Positions 1 through 9,648 are shown, numbered from the stretch's first letter. The stretch is 44,964 bases of DNA from Hyphococcus sp. (GCA_021604585.1 BQJG01000026.1:1-44964), one strand, 5' to 3'. The notes: a model not told the origin generated them from the letters alone. A program made the numbers and translations.

Positions 1-2
1 GC

Positions 3-689
3 CGCGCGCAAAGCGAACCTGTCGCCTACATCACCGGCGTTAGAGAATTTTGGAGCCTTGAATTTAAGGTGACGCCCGATGTGTTGATCCCGCGCGATGA
101 TTCCGGCGTGCTCATCGAAGCGGCATTGGCGCGAAGAAGCAGAGACGAAAAACTTCGCATCGCCGACCTCGGGACCGGATCCGGGTGCCTGCTTTGCGCC
201 TTGTTGACCGAGTTTCCTTCGAGCACCGGCATCGGTGTCGATATCTCTCTGGCTGCGCTGGGCATTGCGCGCGAGAACGCCACCACCTTGGGGTTGGCCG
301 GCCGGGCTCAATTCGCCGCAGGAAATTGGCTGGAGCGGCTGACGGGGGAGTTCGATCTCATCATCGCCAATCCGCCCTATATTCCGGTCGGAGACCGGCA
401 GGGCCTTGCAAGAGATGTTGCCGAGTACGAACCTGAAGGCGCACTGTTTGCGGGCGCAGACGGGCTCGACGCCTATCGGCAGATCATCAAGCAGCTCCCG
501 CTACGGCTCGTAGATGACGGGCTCGTGCTGATGGAATGCGGCGCAGGGCAAGCTGATTCGCTTGCGGCGATGCTAGACGAGATCGCTGGCGGCGTGACGC
601 CGTTTACCATGCGAGACCTGGCCCGCAGACCGCGCGGGGCCGGGTTTGACCGGCGGAAAGCAGCCAATTCACGGCAAAAAAAAGATTGA
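3..689 (+). CDS. prmC: Peptide chain release factor N5-glutamine methyltransferase, 5'-truncated by window edge
   Basis: PrmC (HemK) methylates the glutamine of the GGQ motif in release factors RF1 and RF2, in the cytoplasm, using SAM. The frame is open to the first bases of the window. Codons upstream of the GTG at 69 still read as PrmC sequence (EPVAYITGVREFWSLEF), so the gene begins outside the window and the GTG is internal. The SAM motif DLGTGSG and the catalytic NPPYIP motif are both present. The segment after VLIPR reads DDSGV instead of the more usual PET/PDT sequence, a small deviation. A DUF4167 gene follows on the same strand, the usual alphaproteobacterial order (in many genomes prfA lies upstream). 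Confidence 0.93.
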   Translation, partial: RAQSEPVAYITGVREFWSLEFKVTPDVLIPRDDSGVLIEAALARRSRDEKLRIADLGTGSGCLLCALLTEFPSSTGIGVDISLAALGIARENATTLGLAGRAQFAAGNWLERLTGEFDLIIANPPYIPVGDRQGLARDVAEYEPEGALFAGADGLDAYRQIIKQLPLRLVDDGLVLMECGAGQADSLAAMLDEIAGGVTPFTMRDLARRPRGAGFDRRKAANSRQKKD

Positions 690-952
690 AATGCTCGATT
701 GGCGCCTTATCATGGGAGGCAAGACAGGGGTTCAACGCCTTCGACTTCGATGAGTCTTTGGCGGCCCAGTCTTAACATCCGACCATCGTCCGGCTTTGGC
801 GTGATCCATTTGGGGATTGCTTTATCCGGAAACAGTCGGGCCCTGACTCACTGGGCGCTTGAGCCGCAGCGTGGCTGCGACGGGAACAAGAATTCGCATG
901 AAGATACTGGCGGCTAAAACGTCGCCATTTGCTCCAAAGATAAAGTTCATCG

Positions 953-980
953 CGAAAAGCGGAAGCATCTCCGCTTTTCG
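953..980. repeat. Perfect 11-bp palindrome, RIME-like intergenic hairpin
   Basis: CGAAAAGCGGA at 953-963 pairs exactly with TCCGCTTTTCG at 970-980 around a 6-base loop. It lies within the 317-bp gene-free stretch 690-1006, ending 26 bp before the DUF4167 start. The CGAAAA...TTTTCG half-sites resemble the RIME-type intergenic elements of alphaproteobacteria and the element at 38248-38332 in this window. No T-run follows, so a simple intrinsic terminator is unlikely. I see nothing else convincing in the rest of this gap; a 72-codon frame there has no protein-like features. Confidence 0.6.
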
Positions 981-1006
981 GAAGAGGGATTATTAAAGGT
1001 AACAAT

Positions 1007-1588
1007 ATGAAGCGTGGCCGCAACCAACGTCGCCGCCCAGGCGGCGGTTCCAATCCGAATAGAGCGCTCGATTCCAACGGGCCGGATGTCCGCATTCGCG
1101 GCACCGCCACGCAGATCTACGATAAATATCAGGCGCTGGCCCGGGATGCGGCCTCATCCGGCGACCGCGTGAAAGCGGAGAGCTATCTTCAGCACGCAGA
1201 ACACTATTATCGCGTAATCCGCGCGATGCAGCCGGCGCCGGCGCCGACTCAGCAGCCAAGCGGTCAGGACAATGATTCCGATCAGCCCGGCATGGATGAT
1301 GACGGCGACAACGAGAACCAAAATAACAATCAGCGTGATTCGCGCCCGCCGCGTGAGCAGCGCCCCTCTCGCGACAATGGAGCGGCTGAACAGCACGGCA
1401 ATACTGATCGTGAAGAAGCAGCGACGACGGCGGCCGACAAGACTATGTCCGCGGCGAGCCCTGAGGCAAATGACGGTGACGCGAATGAAGAGAAAAAGCC
1501 GGCCCGCCGGCGACGCGCGCCGCGCCGTCCGGCAGCCGCAAAAGAGGCAGCGGAATCATCAGACAAATCGCCTGCTGCTGCTGAATAA
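1007..1588 (+). CDS. DUF4167 domain-containing protein
   Basis: This is a 193-residue basic-then-acidic protein of unknown function that is typical of alphaproteobacteria. The N-terminus is arginine- and glycine-rich (MKRGRNQRRRPGGGSN). The recognisable DUF4167 core follows at about residues 20-75, with RGTATQIYDKYQALARDA and a YLQHAEHYYR segment. The remainder is low-complexity, rich in Asp, Asn, Gln and Arg, and ends in a Lys/Arg/Ala-rich tail, so it is probably disordered. The basic ends suggest nucleic-acid binding, but this is inference only. A weak AAAGGT sequence precedes the ATG. Its position behind prmC is the conserved one. Confidence 0.85.
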   Translation: MKRGRNQRRRPGGGSNPNRALDSNGPDVRIRGTATQIYDKYQALARDAASSGDRVKAESYLQHAEHYYRVIRAMQPAPAPTQQPSGQDNDSDQPGMDDDGDNENQNNNQRDSRPPREQRPSRDNGAAEQHGNTDREEAATTAADKTMSAASPEANDGDANEEKKPARRRRAPRRPAAAKEAAESSDKSPAAAE

Positions 1589-1674
1589 AATCGCCTCACC
1601 TCGTTTGGCTGTGCGGGACTCTATGCTCGAAGCGCATCCTCGCTTACCTTCCCACGATATATGGGAGGAAAATT

Positions 1675-2466
1675 ATGAGCGATGGGCCAACTTTATTTGA
1701 TCTGAAAGGCAAGGTCGCCATTGTCACCGGCGCCTCGCGCGGCATTGGTGAAGCGATCGCCCGGCGTCTTGCACAGCATGGCGCGCAAGTGGTGGTCTCC
1801 AGCCGAAAGCCGGACGCCTGTCAGGATGTGGCCGACTCCATCAACAAAGCGCAAGGCCGCAACGCCGCCATGGCGATTGGCTGCAACATTTCTTACAAGG
1901 AGGAATTGCAGCGGCTCGTCGATGAGACGAAAGCAAAATTAGGTTCAGCCGATATTCTCGTCGCTAACGCAGCCGTCAATCCGCATTACGGACCGTCCGC
2001 GGAAATGACGGATGAACAATTCGACAAGATTCTAACCTGCAATGTAAAGGCGACGCACTGGCTTTCACATATGGTGCTGCCTGATATGCGCGCAAAAAAA
2101 GACGGCGTGATCATCATCATTTCGTCCGTCGGCGGGTTTGTTGGTTCCTCGGAAATCGGCGCCTACAATGTGTCGAAGGCGGCGGATCTTGCGCTCGCCC
2201 GTAATCTTGCGGTGGAAGCGGGGCCGGACAATGTCCGCGTTAATTGCATTTGCCCGGGCGTGGTCAAGACCTATTTCGCCGAAGCGCTTTGGAAAGATCC
2301 TAAAATTGAGAAGCTGATGACTAAGCAATTGCCGCTGCGCCGCTTCGGCGAGGTGGACGATATTGCAGGGGCTGCCGTATTTCTGGCCTCGCCGGCCGGC
2401 CGGTGGATGACAGGACAGAGCATGATTATCGATGGCGGCACGATGGTGGGACTGGGCGGCCTTTAG
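1675..2466 (+). CDS. SDR family NAD(P)-dependent oxidoreductase
   Basis: A classical short-chain dehydrogenase/reductase of 263 residues, the usual length. The Rossmann TGASRGIG motif is at residues 18-25. The NNAG-equivalent is NAAV near residue 98, N123 is the structural Asn, and S150/S151 with Y164-x3-K168 form the catalytic set. It lacks a signal peptide and should be cytosolic. The ATG is preceded by GGGAGGAAAATT, a good ribosome binding site. The substrate cannot be read from the sequence; overall similarity is to the DHRS4/3-oxoacyl reductase-like branch. The next gene starts 10 bp downstream, so the two are probably co-transcribed. Confidence 0.9.
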   Translation: MSDGPTLFDLKGKVAIVTGASRGIGEAIARRLAQHGAQVVVSSRKPDACQDVADSINKAQGRNAAMAIGCNISYKEELQRLVDETKAKLGSADILVANAAVNPHYGPSAEMTDEQFDKILTCNVKATHWLSHMVLPDMRAKKDGVIIIISSVGGFVGSSEIGAYNVSKAADLALARNLAVEAGPDNVRVNCICPGVVKTYFAEALWKDPKIEKLMTKQLPLRRFGEVDDIAGAAVFLASPAGRWMTGQSMIIDGGTMVGLGGL

Positions 2467-2475
2467 GATCGATCA

Positions 2476-3219
2476 ATGAACGATGCGTCATCCAGTTTTG
2501 GCGAGGCGGCGAAAAACTACGCATCGTTTCGCCCATCATATCCGCCGGAAGTTTTTAATTTTTTGACGGGGCATGCGCCAGGACGTTTGCGTGCTGTCGA
2601 TCTTGGCGCCGGTTCGGGTCAGGCGACACAGGCGCTGTCGAAACTGTTTGAACATGTCGTTGCGGTGGAGCCTGATGCGAGGCTCGCTGGTGAAGCGCGA
2701 CTGACTGAAAATGTTGATGTTAAGATCACAGCGGCTGAAACAGCATCTTTTGAAGCGAACAGTCTCGATGCTGTAATTTCTGCGACGGCGTTTCATTGGA
2801 TGGATCAACCGGCCATATGTCGCAATGTGGCGGCTTGGTTGAAACCGCGCGGCGTCTTTTTTCCATTTGCTTTTGATGCATTTCGCATTGATGGCCGGGC
2901 GGGAAAATTTTATGATTCTGAGTTTGCAAAATGGGCGCCCTATCGAGATCGCCGGCTCGTCGAGTGTTATGATTACAAGTCCGCTCTTGAAAAGAGCAAG
3001 GCCTTCGCAAGGGTTATTCCCTACGCACAGGAAGTCCGCCGTGAGCTTCCATCAGAAATGGCGGCTGGCATTGTCTCGACGTTTTCATTTGTTCGTGCTT
3101 ATGCGCGCGAGCATGGCGGCGATAAATATCACCAATCACTGAAAGAAACGATGGCGCAATTTGGCGAAACGATTGTGTCAACCGTTCCGATTATTGGCGC
3201 TTTGGGCGTAAAGGTCTAA
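2476..3219 (+). CDS. Class I SAM-dependent methyltransferase
   Basis: A 247-residue soluble methyltransferase of the type-11/UbiE-like fold. SAM motif I reads VDLGAGSGQATQALSKL at about residues 41-57, followed by the acidic VEPDA end of strand 2 and the motif-IV region SLDAVISATAFHWM. Such proteins methylate varied small molecules, and no substrate is indicated. Codon use is noticeably more A+T-rich than in its neighbours, which may mean later acquisition. The stop overlaps the end of the convergent pepP gene by 4 bp. Confidence 0.85.
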   Translation: MNDASSSFGEAAKNYASFRPSYPPEVFNFLTGHAPGRLRAVDLGAGSGQATQALSKLFEHVVAVEPDARLAGEARLTENVDVKITAAETASFEANSLDAVISATAFHWMDQPAICRNVAAWLKPRGVFFPFAFDAFRIDGRAGKFYDSEFAKWAPYRDRRLVECYDYKSALEKSKAFARVIPYAQEVRRELPSEMAAGIVSTFSFVRAYAREHGGDKYHQSLKETMAQFGETIVSTVPIIGALGVKV

Positions 3220-5033
3220 ATCGCCCGCGTCGCGTTTTCAAACCAGCCTTTGATTTCGGCAGGAACGAGCGGCGCCAAAGTGCTGCGCACGCGGGCATGA
3301 TAGTCGTTCAGCCAGTCGCGTTCCTGCACTGTCAACAATTCAACAACCACCAGATCAAGATTGATCGGCGCCAGCGTGATGGTTTCAAACTCCATCATTT
3401 CGCGTTCGCCACCGGGAACCGGTTTCGGCGGCGTCACAACGACCAGGTTCTCAATGCGAATGCCGAACTCGCCCGCTTTGTAAAAACCGGGTTCGTTTGA
3501 AAGGATCATGCCGGGTTTCAGCGCCTGACTGTTCGGCGCCTTGGCGATGCGCTGTGGGCCTTCATGCACGCCCAGGAATGAACCGACGCCGTGACCAGTG
3601 CCGTGATCGTAATCGAGACCCACATCCCAGAGCGGTTTGCGCGCGACCATATCGAGTTGATGGCCTGTAGTCCCGGCCGGAAATTTCATGGTGGCGAGTG
3701 CGATATGGCCTTTCAATACGCGGGTGAAGCGGTCGCGCATCTCATCGGTCACATCTCCAACCGGCACAGTGCGCGTAATGTCGGTTGTGCCATCCTGATA
3801 CTGACCGCCGGAGTCGATAAGAAACAGTGTGCCGCGATCCAGCTTGATGTTAGAGTCTGTCGAGACTTTGTAATGACAAATCGCGCCGTTTGAACCAGCG
3901 CCTGAAATCGTGTCGAAGCTGAGATCGCGCAAAGCGTCGGATTGCGCGCGAATTTCCTCCAGCTTTTTAGCTGCGCTTATTTCATCCACATCGCCGGACT
4001 GTGCCTCAGTATCCAGCCAATGCAGAAATTGTGTGACGGCGGCGCCGTCGCGAATATGCGCTGTGCGCGTGCCTTCGATTTCGGTCGCGTTCTTTGCGGC
4101 GCGCGGCAGGGCGCAGGGATCCGTCATATCAATGATAACGGCCCCGGCGGCTTTGAGGTCGTCCGAGAATTTGGAAGGGGCCAGCATGGGATCGACCGCG
4201 ACTTTAGCGCCTTGCTTGCCGAGTTTTTCCAGCGCCGTCGCGACGTCGCTTTCGGCGCGCACATCGACGTCGTCGCCGAGGAAAGCAGGCAAGTCATTGC
4301 CGATTTTTTCCGGCGCGACAAAGAAAACGGCGCTGCCGTCTTTGTTCAGGAGCGCGCGAGAAAGCGGCAAAGGCGAACGTGACACATCACCGCCGCGCAC
4401 ATTAAACAGCCATGCAAGGGAGGGCGGCGCAGTGATCAGCGCCGTATCGGCCCCCGCCTTTGCGACGGCGGCGGCGATTTCCTTGCGTTTTTCAGCTGAA
4501 CTTTTCCCGGCGAATTTCAAATCATGCGGGCGGACTGGCGACAGCGGAACCGCCGGCTGGTCGGTCCATGCGGTGTCAATCGGGTTTTGCGTAACGGCAA
4601 CCAGCGTGAAGCCGGTTTTGTTTGCCGCATCTTTCAGTTTTGCAACATTCGCGCTTGTGTGCAGCATCGGGTCGTAACCAATGCGCCACCCCATGACGGC
4701 GTTCTCGGCAAGCCATGCGCCGGGGTCGGTTTCGGTGATGTCGATATACTCAAAGAACGCGCTGTCGGCCTGATTGCGGACTTGCAGCGTGTAGCGGCCA
4801 TCGGTGAACATCAGTGCTTTGTCCTGCAGAATTAACGCGGCGCCGGCGGAACCGGAGAAGCCCGTAGCCCACATCAATCGCTCTGCATAAGCGGGGATAT
4901 ATTCGTTTTGATACTCATCATCATGCGGGACGATGAATCCATCGAGATTCTGCTTTTTCATTTCCGCGCGCAAAAGGGGCAAATGCTTGCCTGCGAAAGA
5001 GCGATCGGAAACGGGCTCGAAAGTCTGAAACAT
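3216..5033 (-). CDS. pepP: Xaa-Pro aminopeptidase (M24B family), long form
   Basis: A 605-residue aminopeptidase P, which removes N-terminal residues that precede proline. Two creatinase-like N-terminal domains occupy roughly residues 1-310. The C-terminal pita-bread metallopeptidase domain carries the metal ligands in LIDSGGQYQDGTTDITR (two Asp), HGTGHGVG (His), SNEPGFY (Glu) and GIRIENL (Glu). There is no signal peptide. The length fits the three-domain eukaryote-like APP1 form common in alphaproteobacteria. prmA lies 77 bp upstream on the same strand, suggesting a prmA-pepP transcript. The ribosome binding site before the ATG is weak. Confidence 0.93.
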   Translation of the reverse strand: MFQTFEPVSDRSFAGKHLPLLRAEMKKQNLDGFIVPHDDEYQNEYIPAYAERLMWATGFSGSAGAALILQDKALMFTDGRYTLQVRNQADSAFFEYIDITETDPGAWLAENAVMGWRIGYDPMLHTSANVAKLKDAANKTGFTLVAVTQNPIDTAWTDQPAVPLSPVRPHDLKFAGKSSAEKRKEIAAAVAKAGADTALITAPPSLAWLFNVRGGDVSRSPLPLSRALLNKDGSAVFFVAPEKIGNDLPAFLGDDVDVRAESDVATALEKLGKQGAKVAVDPMLAPSKFSDDLKAAGAVIIDMTDPCALPRAAKNATEIEGTRTAHIRDGAAVTQFLHWLDTEAQSGDVDEISAAKKLEEIRAQSDALRDLSFDTISGAGSNGAICHYKVSTDSNIKLDRGTLFLIDSGGQYQDGTTDITRTVPVGDVTDEMRDRFTRVLKGHIALATMKFPAGTTGHQLDMVARKPLWDVGLDYDHGTGHGVGSFLGVHEGPQRIAKAPNSQALKPGMILSNEPGFYKAGEFGIRIENLVVVTPPKPVPGGEREMMEFETITLAPINLDLVVVELLTVQERDWLNDYHARVRSTLAPLVPAEIKGWFENATRAI

Positions 5034-5110
5034 GAAAAATCTCGCACGGTGAAGGAAAAGTCAGCGCCAATATCGCGCTTCAGCAAGGTCCATACAAGGG
5101 GCGCAGAGCC

Positions 5111-5992
5111 CTAGATTTTGGCGAATAAGAGGACCGGCCATGTCGGCTGGTCGAGGCGGTTGATGAGCTTGAAGCCTTCGCGTTCATAGGCGGCAATCAC
5201 GCCCGCTTCCTGCTCACTCATGAGCCCGGCGAGCATGACGCGACCGCTGCGCGCCACATGCGCGCCCATATCCGGCGCCAGTTCCGCGAGCGGCCCGGCA
5301 AGGATATTGGCGAAGACGAAATCGAACGGCGCCGCCATATTAATATCGACATGATCGAATCCTGCCGCCGCAACAGTTTTTACCTTGTCGCCGACTCCGT
5401 TGAGGTTTGCGTTTTCAGCGGCGATGTTGACGGAATCTTCGTCAATGTCGCTGGCGATGATCTCGCGGTCCCAGATTTTTGCTGCAGCGATTGCGAGCAC
5501 AGCCGACCCGCAGCCAAGGTCGAAGATCGAGCGCGGCGCCCAGCCGGCGAAGCGGTCAAGCAAGGTCAGGCATCCGGCGGTTGTCGGATGGTGGCCTGTG
5601 CCGAACGCCATATTGGCGTCGATGCGGATCGGAATGTCGCCGTCTTCATCCGGCAGTTTGTCGGCGTCGTGCACGCCATATAAAACGAAACGACCGCAGC
5701 GCACGACGCCCAGCCCTTCGAGCGAATGCGCGACCCAGTCGATATCCGGCAGTTCTTCACTTGTTGGCTCGCCTGCCTGAAATTCTTTGGCAAGATTCGT
5801 GATGGCGCCGCTATCGGGCGCGCTTTCAAAATAAGCGTCGAGCCGCCACGCGCTGGCGCCGTCCTCGACGGTGGCGTCGTCTTTGGTGAGACTGACGGCG
5901 CCGGCGGGCGGCCACAAAACTTCGGCCAGCGCATCGCCTAGCTTTTCCAGCGCCGGTTTTTCGCCAATCCAGGTGAGTTTGTAGGAAGTCAT
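5111..5992 (-). CDS. prmA: Ribosomal protein L11 methyltransferase
   Basis: PrmA trimethylates ribosomal protein L11 using SAM. It has 293 residues, the usual length. The substrate-binding N-terminal region covers about 110 residues. Family landmarks then follow in order: AFGTGHHPTT, the SAM motif DLGCGSAVLAIAAAKI, the acidic SDIDEDS that binds the adenosine, and FANILAGPL. It precedes pepP on the same strand. The SAM loop reads GCGSAVL rather than the common GCGTG/GCGSG, a mild variation. Confidence 0.93.
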   Translation of the reverse strand: MTSYKLTWIGEKPALEKLGDALAEVLWPPAGAVSLTKDDATVEDGASAWRLDAYFESAPDSGAITNLAKEFQAGEPTSEELPDIDWVAHSLEGLGVVRCGRFVLYGVHDADKLPDEDGDIPIRIDANMAFGTGHHPTTAGCLTLLDRFAGWAPRSIFDLGCGSAVLAIAAAKIWDREIIASDIDEDSVNIAAENANLNGVGDKVKTVAAAGFDHVDINMAAPFDFVFANILAGPLAELAPDMGAHVARSGRVMLAGLMSEQEAGVIAAYEREGFKLINRLDQPTWPVLLFAKI

Positions 5993-6180
5993 GCTTTTCT
6001 TTTTTCCGATGAAACGATCTTATTCTGCGATGAAGCGAGCCGACAAATCTTAAAGCGCCGCCGCCGCCGCGTCGATCCCTTCACAATCGCGGGATGCTTT
6101 TCAAAAGCTGCTTGCCTTGCGATTTTGGGCCATGAAACTAGCCGAGAAACCGCCTGGTCAAACAAGGGGAAGCTTCCACA

Positions 6181-6768
6181 ATGAAATCCATTTTACAAAA
6201 TGCAAGGCTGCTCGCCTTCGCTGTGATGATGTCCGCGGCATCGACGGCTATCGCTCAAGAGGCGCCGATTCGCTATCAGCCCGATCCAGACTCGCCCATA
6301 GGAGAACGCAATCCAAAGGGGCCGGCTGAACTTTCTCAATTCGATTTTGTCATCGGCGATTGGGATGTGGAGATCACCTATCGTCCGCCACAGGGAGATC
6401 CTGTGACCTACAAGGCGCAATGGCATAATCATTGGGTGGTTGATGGTTTTGTCGTAATGCAGGAATGGCGTGGTCCATATCAGACCGGCGCCGAAATGCG
6501 TGCATGGAACGCCAAAGAAAAAAGATGGGAAGGAAAGAACATCTATTCAGGCCGCACCTGGCGCACCACGCATGCAGAATTTGTGGGCGCCGAGATGAAG
6601 GTTTATATTGAAGACGCTGCGGATCAAACGGGGCCGCACATTAATCGTGAAACCTATTTCGACATTAGCGGGGACAGGTTTCAAATGAAGTCCGACAAGT
6701 CTTATGATGAAGGCGAAACCTGGGTGCGCGGCGACTACGAGATGGTTGCCGTTCGCCGGAAGGCTTAG
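6181..6768 (+). CDS. Secreted DUF1579-like protein
   Basis: A 195-residue exported protein. Residues 1-25 form a Sec signal peptide ending AIA, with likely cleavage before QEAP. The mature part begins a lipocalin-like fold with FDFVIGDWDVEITY near residue 55, the FxxxxGxW start typical of DUF1579 and related proteins, followed by alternating beta-strand-like segments. The biochemical role is unknown. GGGGAAGCTTCCACA precedes the ATG as a ribosome binding site. It converges on uvrD, with only 4 bp between the stops. Confidence 0.7.
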   Translation: MKSILQNARLLAFAVMMSAASTAIAQEAPIRYQPDPDSPIGERNPKGPAELSQFDFVIGDWDVEITYRPPQGDPVTYKAQWHNHWVVDGFVVMQEWRGPYQTGAEMRAWNAKEKRWEGKNIYSGRTWRTTHAEFVGAEMKVYIEDAADQTGPHINRETYFDISGDRFQMKSDKSYDEGETWVRGDYEMVAVRRKA

Positions 6769-6772
6769 CGCC

Positions 6773-9115
6773 TCACGCCGCCTCTACAAAGGTGTCGATG
6801 ACTTTTTTAGAACCAGAATGTTCAAAATTGATAGTGAGTTTCTGGCCTTCGACCGACGATATTTTTCCATAGCCGAATTTTTGATGGAAGACTCGCTGGC
6901 CGATTTTGTATTTCGATTTTCCGGGCGCCGATACGGAGACGGTTGAACCGCGCCCTTCAATCATTGGTGGTTGCGATGCGGGTCGCGAGGATGCTGCGCG
7001 GGCGCGTTTCCATCCGGGATTGTCGTAATAGGCGTCTTCTTTGAGTTTCAATCCGTCGAAGGCCGAATGGCTGGCGAGGTTGGACGCCGCATTGCCGTAA
7101 AGGCCGGGTTCCGACATCACTTCCACATGCTCTTCGGGAAGTTCGTCAATAAAGCGCGAGGGTATCGCTGACTGCCAGCGTCCATAGATCTGACGATTGG
7201 CGGCAAACGAAATGCGGCAGCTTTCTTCGGCGCGGGTGACGCCCACATAAGCGAGGCGGCGTTCTTCTTCGAGGGCGGCGTTGCCTTTCTCATCGAGCGA
7301 GCGCTTTGAAGGAAAGATTTCTTCCTCCCAGCCGGGCAGGAACACGACGGGAAACTCAAGACCTTTCGCGGCATGCAGGGTCATCAGCCAGATTTGTCCG
7401 TCTGCGGTGGATTCGTTGAGTTCTGAAACCAGCGCCACATGATCGAGATAGGCTTCCATGGTGTCGAATTCCGACACGGCCTGAATTAGTTCTTTTAAGT
7501 TATCGAGTTTGCCGGGCGCCTGCGGGCTTTTTGAATTCTTCCACATTTCGATATATCCGGACTCTTCGAGCATCAGCTCGGCAAGGTCGGCAGGCGCCAT
7601 GTCTTTGGCGTCGCGCGCCCAGCGGTCGATCGTGTCGAGAAAGTTGAGCAGCGATCGCCGCGCCGCGCCGGAGAGCTCATCGCTTTCGAGCGCCATGCGC
7701 GAAGCCGCCATTAACGGAACGCCCTTTCCGCGCGCAATCTTGTGTAGTGTTTGCAGCGCTTTGTCGCCAAGGCCGCGCTTTGGTTTGTTGACGACCCGGT
7801 CAAAAGCGAGGTCGTCATCGGCGGAGCGGATCAGCCGCAGATAGGAGAGGGCGTCGCGGCATTCTTCGCGCTCATAAAAGCGCGGACCGCCAACAACTTT
7901 GTAAGCGAGCCCTAGCGTGTTGAAGCGTTCTTCAAACGCACGCATCTGGAACGAAGCGCGCACCAGCACCGCCATATCTGAAAGCGAGCGGCCTCTATGC
8001 TGTTCAGCTTCAATATCGTCGCCGATAAGGCGCGCTTCTTCTTCGCCGTCCCAGACGCCGCGCACCTTAACCTTTTCGCCTTCTTCGGCTTCGGTCCAAA
8101 GCGTCTTGCCAAGACGTTCGGTGTTGGCGGAAATCAATCCGGATGCAGCGCCGAGAATAGAAGGCGTTGAACGGTAATTGCGTTCGAGACGGATGACGGT
8201 GGCGCCGGGGAAGTCTTTTTCAAAGCGCAGGATGTTTTCCACTTCGGCGCCGCGCCAGCCATAAATCGACTGATCGTCATCGCCAACGCAGCAGATGTTT
8301 TTGTGTTTCTGCGCGAGCAGGCGCAGCCACAAATACTGCGCGACGTTGGTGTCCTGGTATTCGTCCACCAGCATATAACGGAAACGGCGCTGATAATCGC
8401 CAAGCACGTCAGGATTGTTCTGGAAAATCGTCAGATTGTGAACCAGCAAGTCGCCGAAATCGGCGGCGTTCAGTGTGGTTAGCCGCAATTGATAGGCTTT
8501 GTAGAGCGCGATGCCTTTGCCTTCGGCGAAATGATAGGCTTCGTCCGCTGGCACTTTTTCCGGAACGAGGCCGCGGTTTTTCCAGCCGTCAATCACGGCG
8601 GCGAGTCCGCGCCCGGTCCAGCGTTTCTCGTCAAGATTGGCGGCGGCGATCACTTGTTTGGCGAGGCGCACCTGATCATCGGCGTCGAGAATGGTGAAGT
8701 TGGATTTGAGGCCTGCGAGCTCCGCATGCCGCCGCAAGATCTGCGCGCCAATTGAATGGAAGGTGCCAAGCCATTTCATCCCTTCCACATGCGAGCCGAC
8801 CAGTTTGCCGATGCGCTCTTTCATTTCACGTGCGGCCTTGTTGGTGAACGTAACAGCGAGGATCTGCCAGGCGTCGGCGCGGCCAGTGTGTAGGAGGTGC
8901 GCGAGCCGCGTGGTGAGAGCGCGCGTCTTGCCGGTGCCTGCGCCCGCCAGCATCAATACCGGTCCCTCAGTTGCAATGACCGCGGCGCGCTGTTCGTCAT
9001 TCAGCCCGTCGAGATAGGGCGCATCTACCGCGCCTTCCGCAAAACCGGGCCGCGCCTGCGCCGCAGCCAGGGCGCGTTCTGAAATCGACAGTTTCTGTTC
9101 GGGGTGGGACGCCAT
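6773..9115 (-). CDS. uvrD: UvrD/PcrA-type ATP-dependent DNA helicase
   Basis: A 3'-5' superfamily 1A helicase for excision repair and removal of nucleoprotein blocks. It has 780 residues. Walker A AGAGTGKT is at residues 57-64. The DEYQDTN Walker B box, the GDDDQSIYGWRGA motif III region, an RNYRS motif IV and the VTRAEE motif VI follow. The last roughly 45 residues form a Tudor-like C-terminal domain (YKIGQRVFHQKFGYGKI), which in UvrD and PcrA contacts RNA polymerase. The gene could be labelled pcrA or uvrD. It is monocistronic here and converges on the DUF1579-like gene. Confidence 0.94.
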   Translation of the reverse strand: MASHPEQKLSISERALAAAQARPGFAEGAVDAPYLDGLNDEQRAAVIATEGPVLMLAGAGTGKTRALTTRLAHLLHTGRADAWQILAVTFTNKAAREMKERIGKLVGSHVEGMKWLGTFHSIGAQILRRHAELAGLKSNFTILDADDQVRLAKQVIAAANLDEKRWTGRGLAAVIDGWKNRGLVPEKVPADEAYHFAEGKGIALYKAYQLRLTTLNAADFGDLLVHNLTIFQNNPDVLGDYQRRFRYMLVDEYQDTNVAQYLWLRLLAQKHKNICCVGDDDQSIYGWRGAEVENILRFEKDFPGATVIRLERNYRSTPSILGAASGLISANTERLGKTLWTEAEEGEKVKVRGVWDGEEEARLIGDDIEAEQHRGRSLSDMAVLVRASFQMRAFEERFNTLGLAYKVVGGPRFYEREECRDALSYLRLIRSADDDLAFDRVVNKPKRGLGDKALQTLHKIARGKGVPLMAASRMALESDELSGAARRSLLNFLDTIDRWARDAKDMAPADLAELMLEESGYIEMWKNSKSPQAPGKLDNLKELIQAVSEFDTMEAYLDHVALVSELNESTADGQIWLMTLHAAKGLEFPVVFLPGWEEEIFPSKRSLDEKGNAALEEERRLAYVGVTRAEESCRISFAANRQIYGRWQSAIPSRFIDELPEEHVEVMSEPGLYGNAASNLASHSAFDGLKLKEDAYYDNPGWKRARAASSRPASQPPMIEGRGSTVSVSAPGKSKYKIGQRVFHQKFGYGKISSVEGQKLTINFEHSGSKKVIDTFVEAA

Positions 9116-9263
9116 GAAAACAACTTACAGATATGAGAACGATTCTGGAACATCCAGAGATAAAGCCATCGTCAAGAATTGCAATCGCAGGCGTGAAACG
9201 CGACAATAACGCCGTCTCAAAGCGCGGGGGCGAGGGCGGGCATTCAAACAGGAGAAGAGATTA

Positions 9264-9599
9264 ATGGCAGGCAAATTCGAGCTTTATAAGGACAAAGGCG
9301 GCGAATTCCGCTTTCGGTTGAAGGCGGGCAATGGTGAGAATATTCTCGCCAGCGAAGGCTATAAGGACAAATCCAGCGCTGAAAACGGCATTGCTTCAGT
9401 CAAGAAGAACGCAGGCGACAAAGCGCGATTTGAGGTCAAGGACTCAACCAGCGGCAAGCCCTATTTTGTCCTGAAAGCGGCTAACCATCAGATCATCGGC
9501 CAGTCGCAGATGTATGACAACGCTGCCTCGTGCGCTAATGGCGTCGAATCGGTCATGAAAAACGCCCCGGACGCGGCGGTCGACGATCAGTCTGCTTAA
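9264..9599 (+). CDS. YegP-family protein with two DUF1508 repeats
   Basis: A 111-residue protein built of two tandem DUF1508 modules, at about residues 1-50 and 52-105. Each has the F-x-x-Y/K...RF/YFxLKAxN...I...S Y... SxxNGIxSVxKNA pattern. Family members are small soluble dimers of uncertain function. AGGAGAAG sits 7 bp before the ATG. An intrinsic terminator follows 26 bp after the stop, so this is a single-gene transcript. Confidence 0.92.
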   Translation: MAGKFELYKDKGGEFRFRLKAGNGENILASEGYKDKSSAENGIASVKKNAGDKARFEVKDSTSGKPYFVLKAANHQIIGQSQMYDNAASCANGVESVMKNAPDAAVDDQSA

Positions 9600-9625
9600 T
9601 ATAGTCAGAAATTTCGAGTGAAAGA

Positions 9626-9648
9626 GCCGCCCTTTAGGCGGCTTTTTT
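9626..9648 (+). terminator. Rho-independent terminator of the YegP gene
   Basis: GCCGCC at 9626-9631 pairs with GGCGGC at 9637-9642 around a 5-base loop, followed by six T residues (9643-9648). Confidence 0.9.

Noticed and set aside
699..917. 72-codon frame after prmC
   Set aside because: No ribosome binding site of note and no protein-like pattern; treated as non-coding.
3910..4677. 255-codon open frame on the plus strand opposite pepP
   Set aside because: Composition is Ser/Ala-rich without domains; pepP on the other strand is certain.
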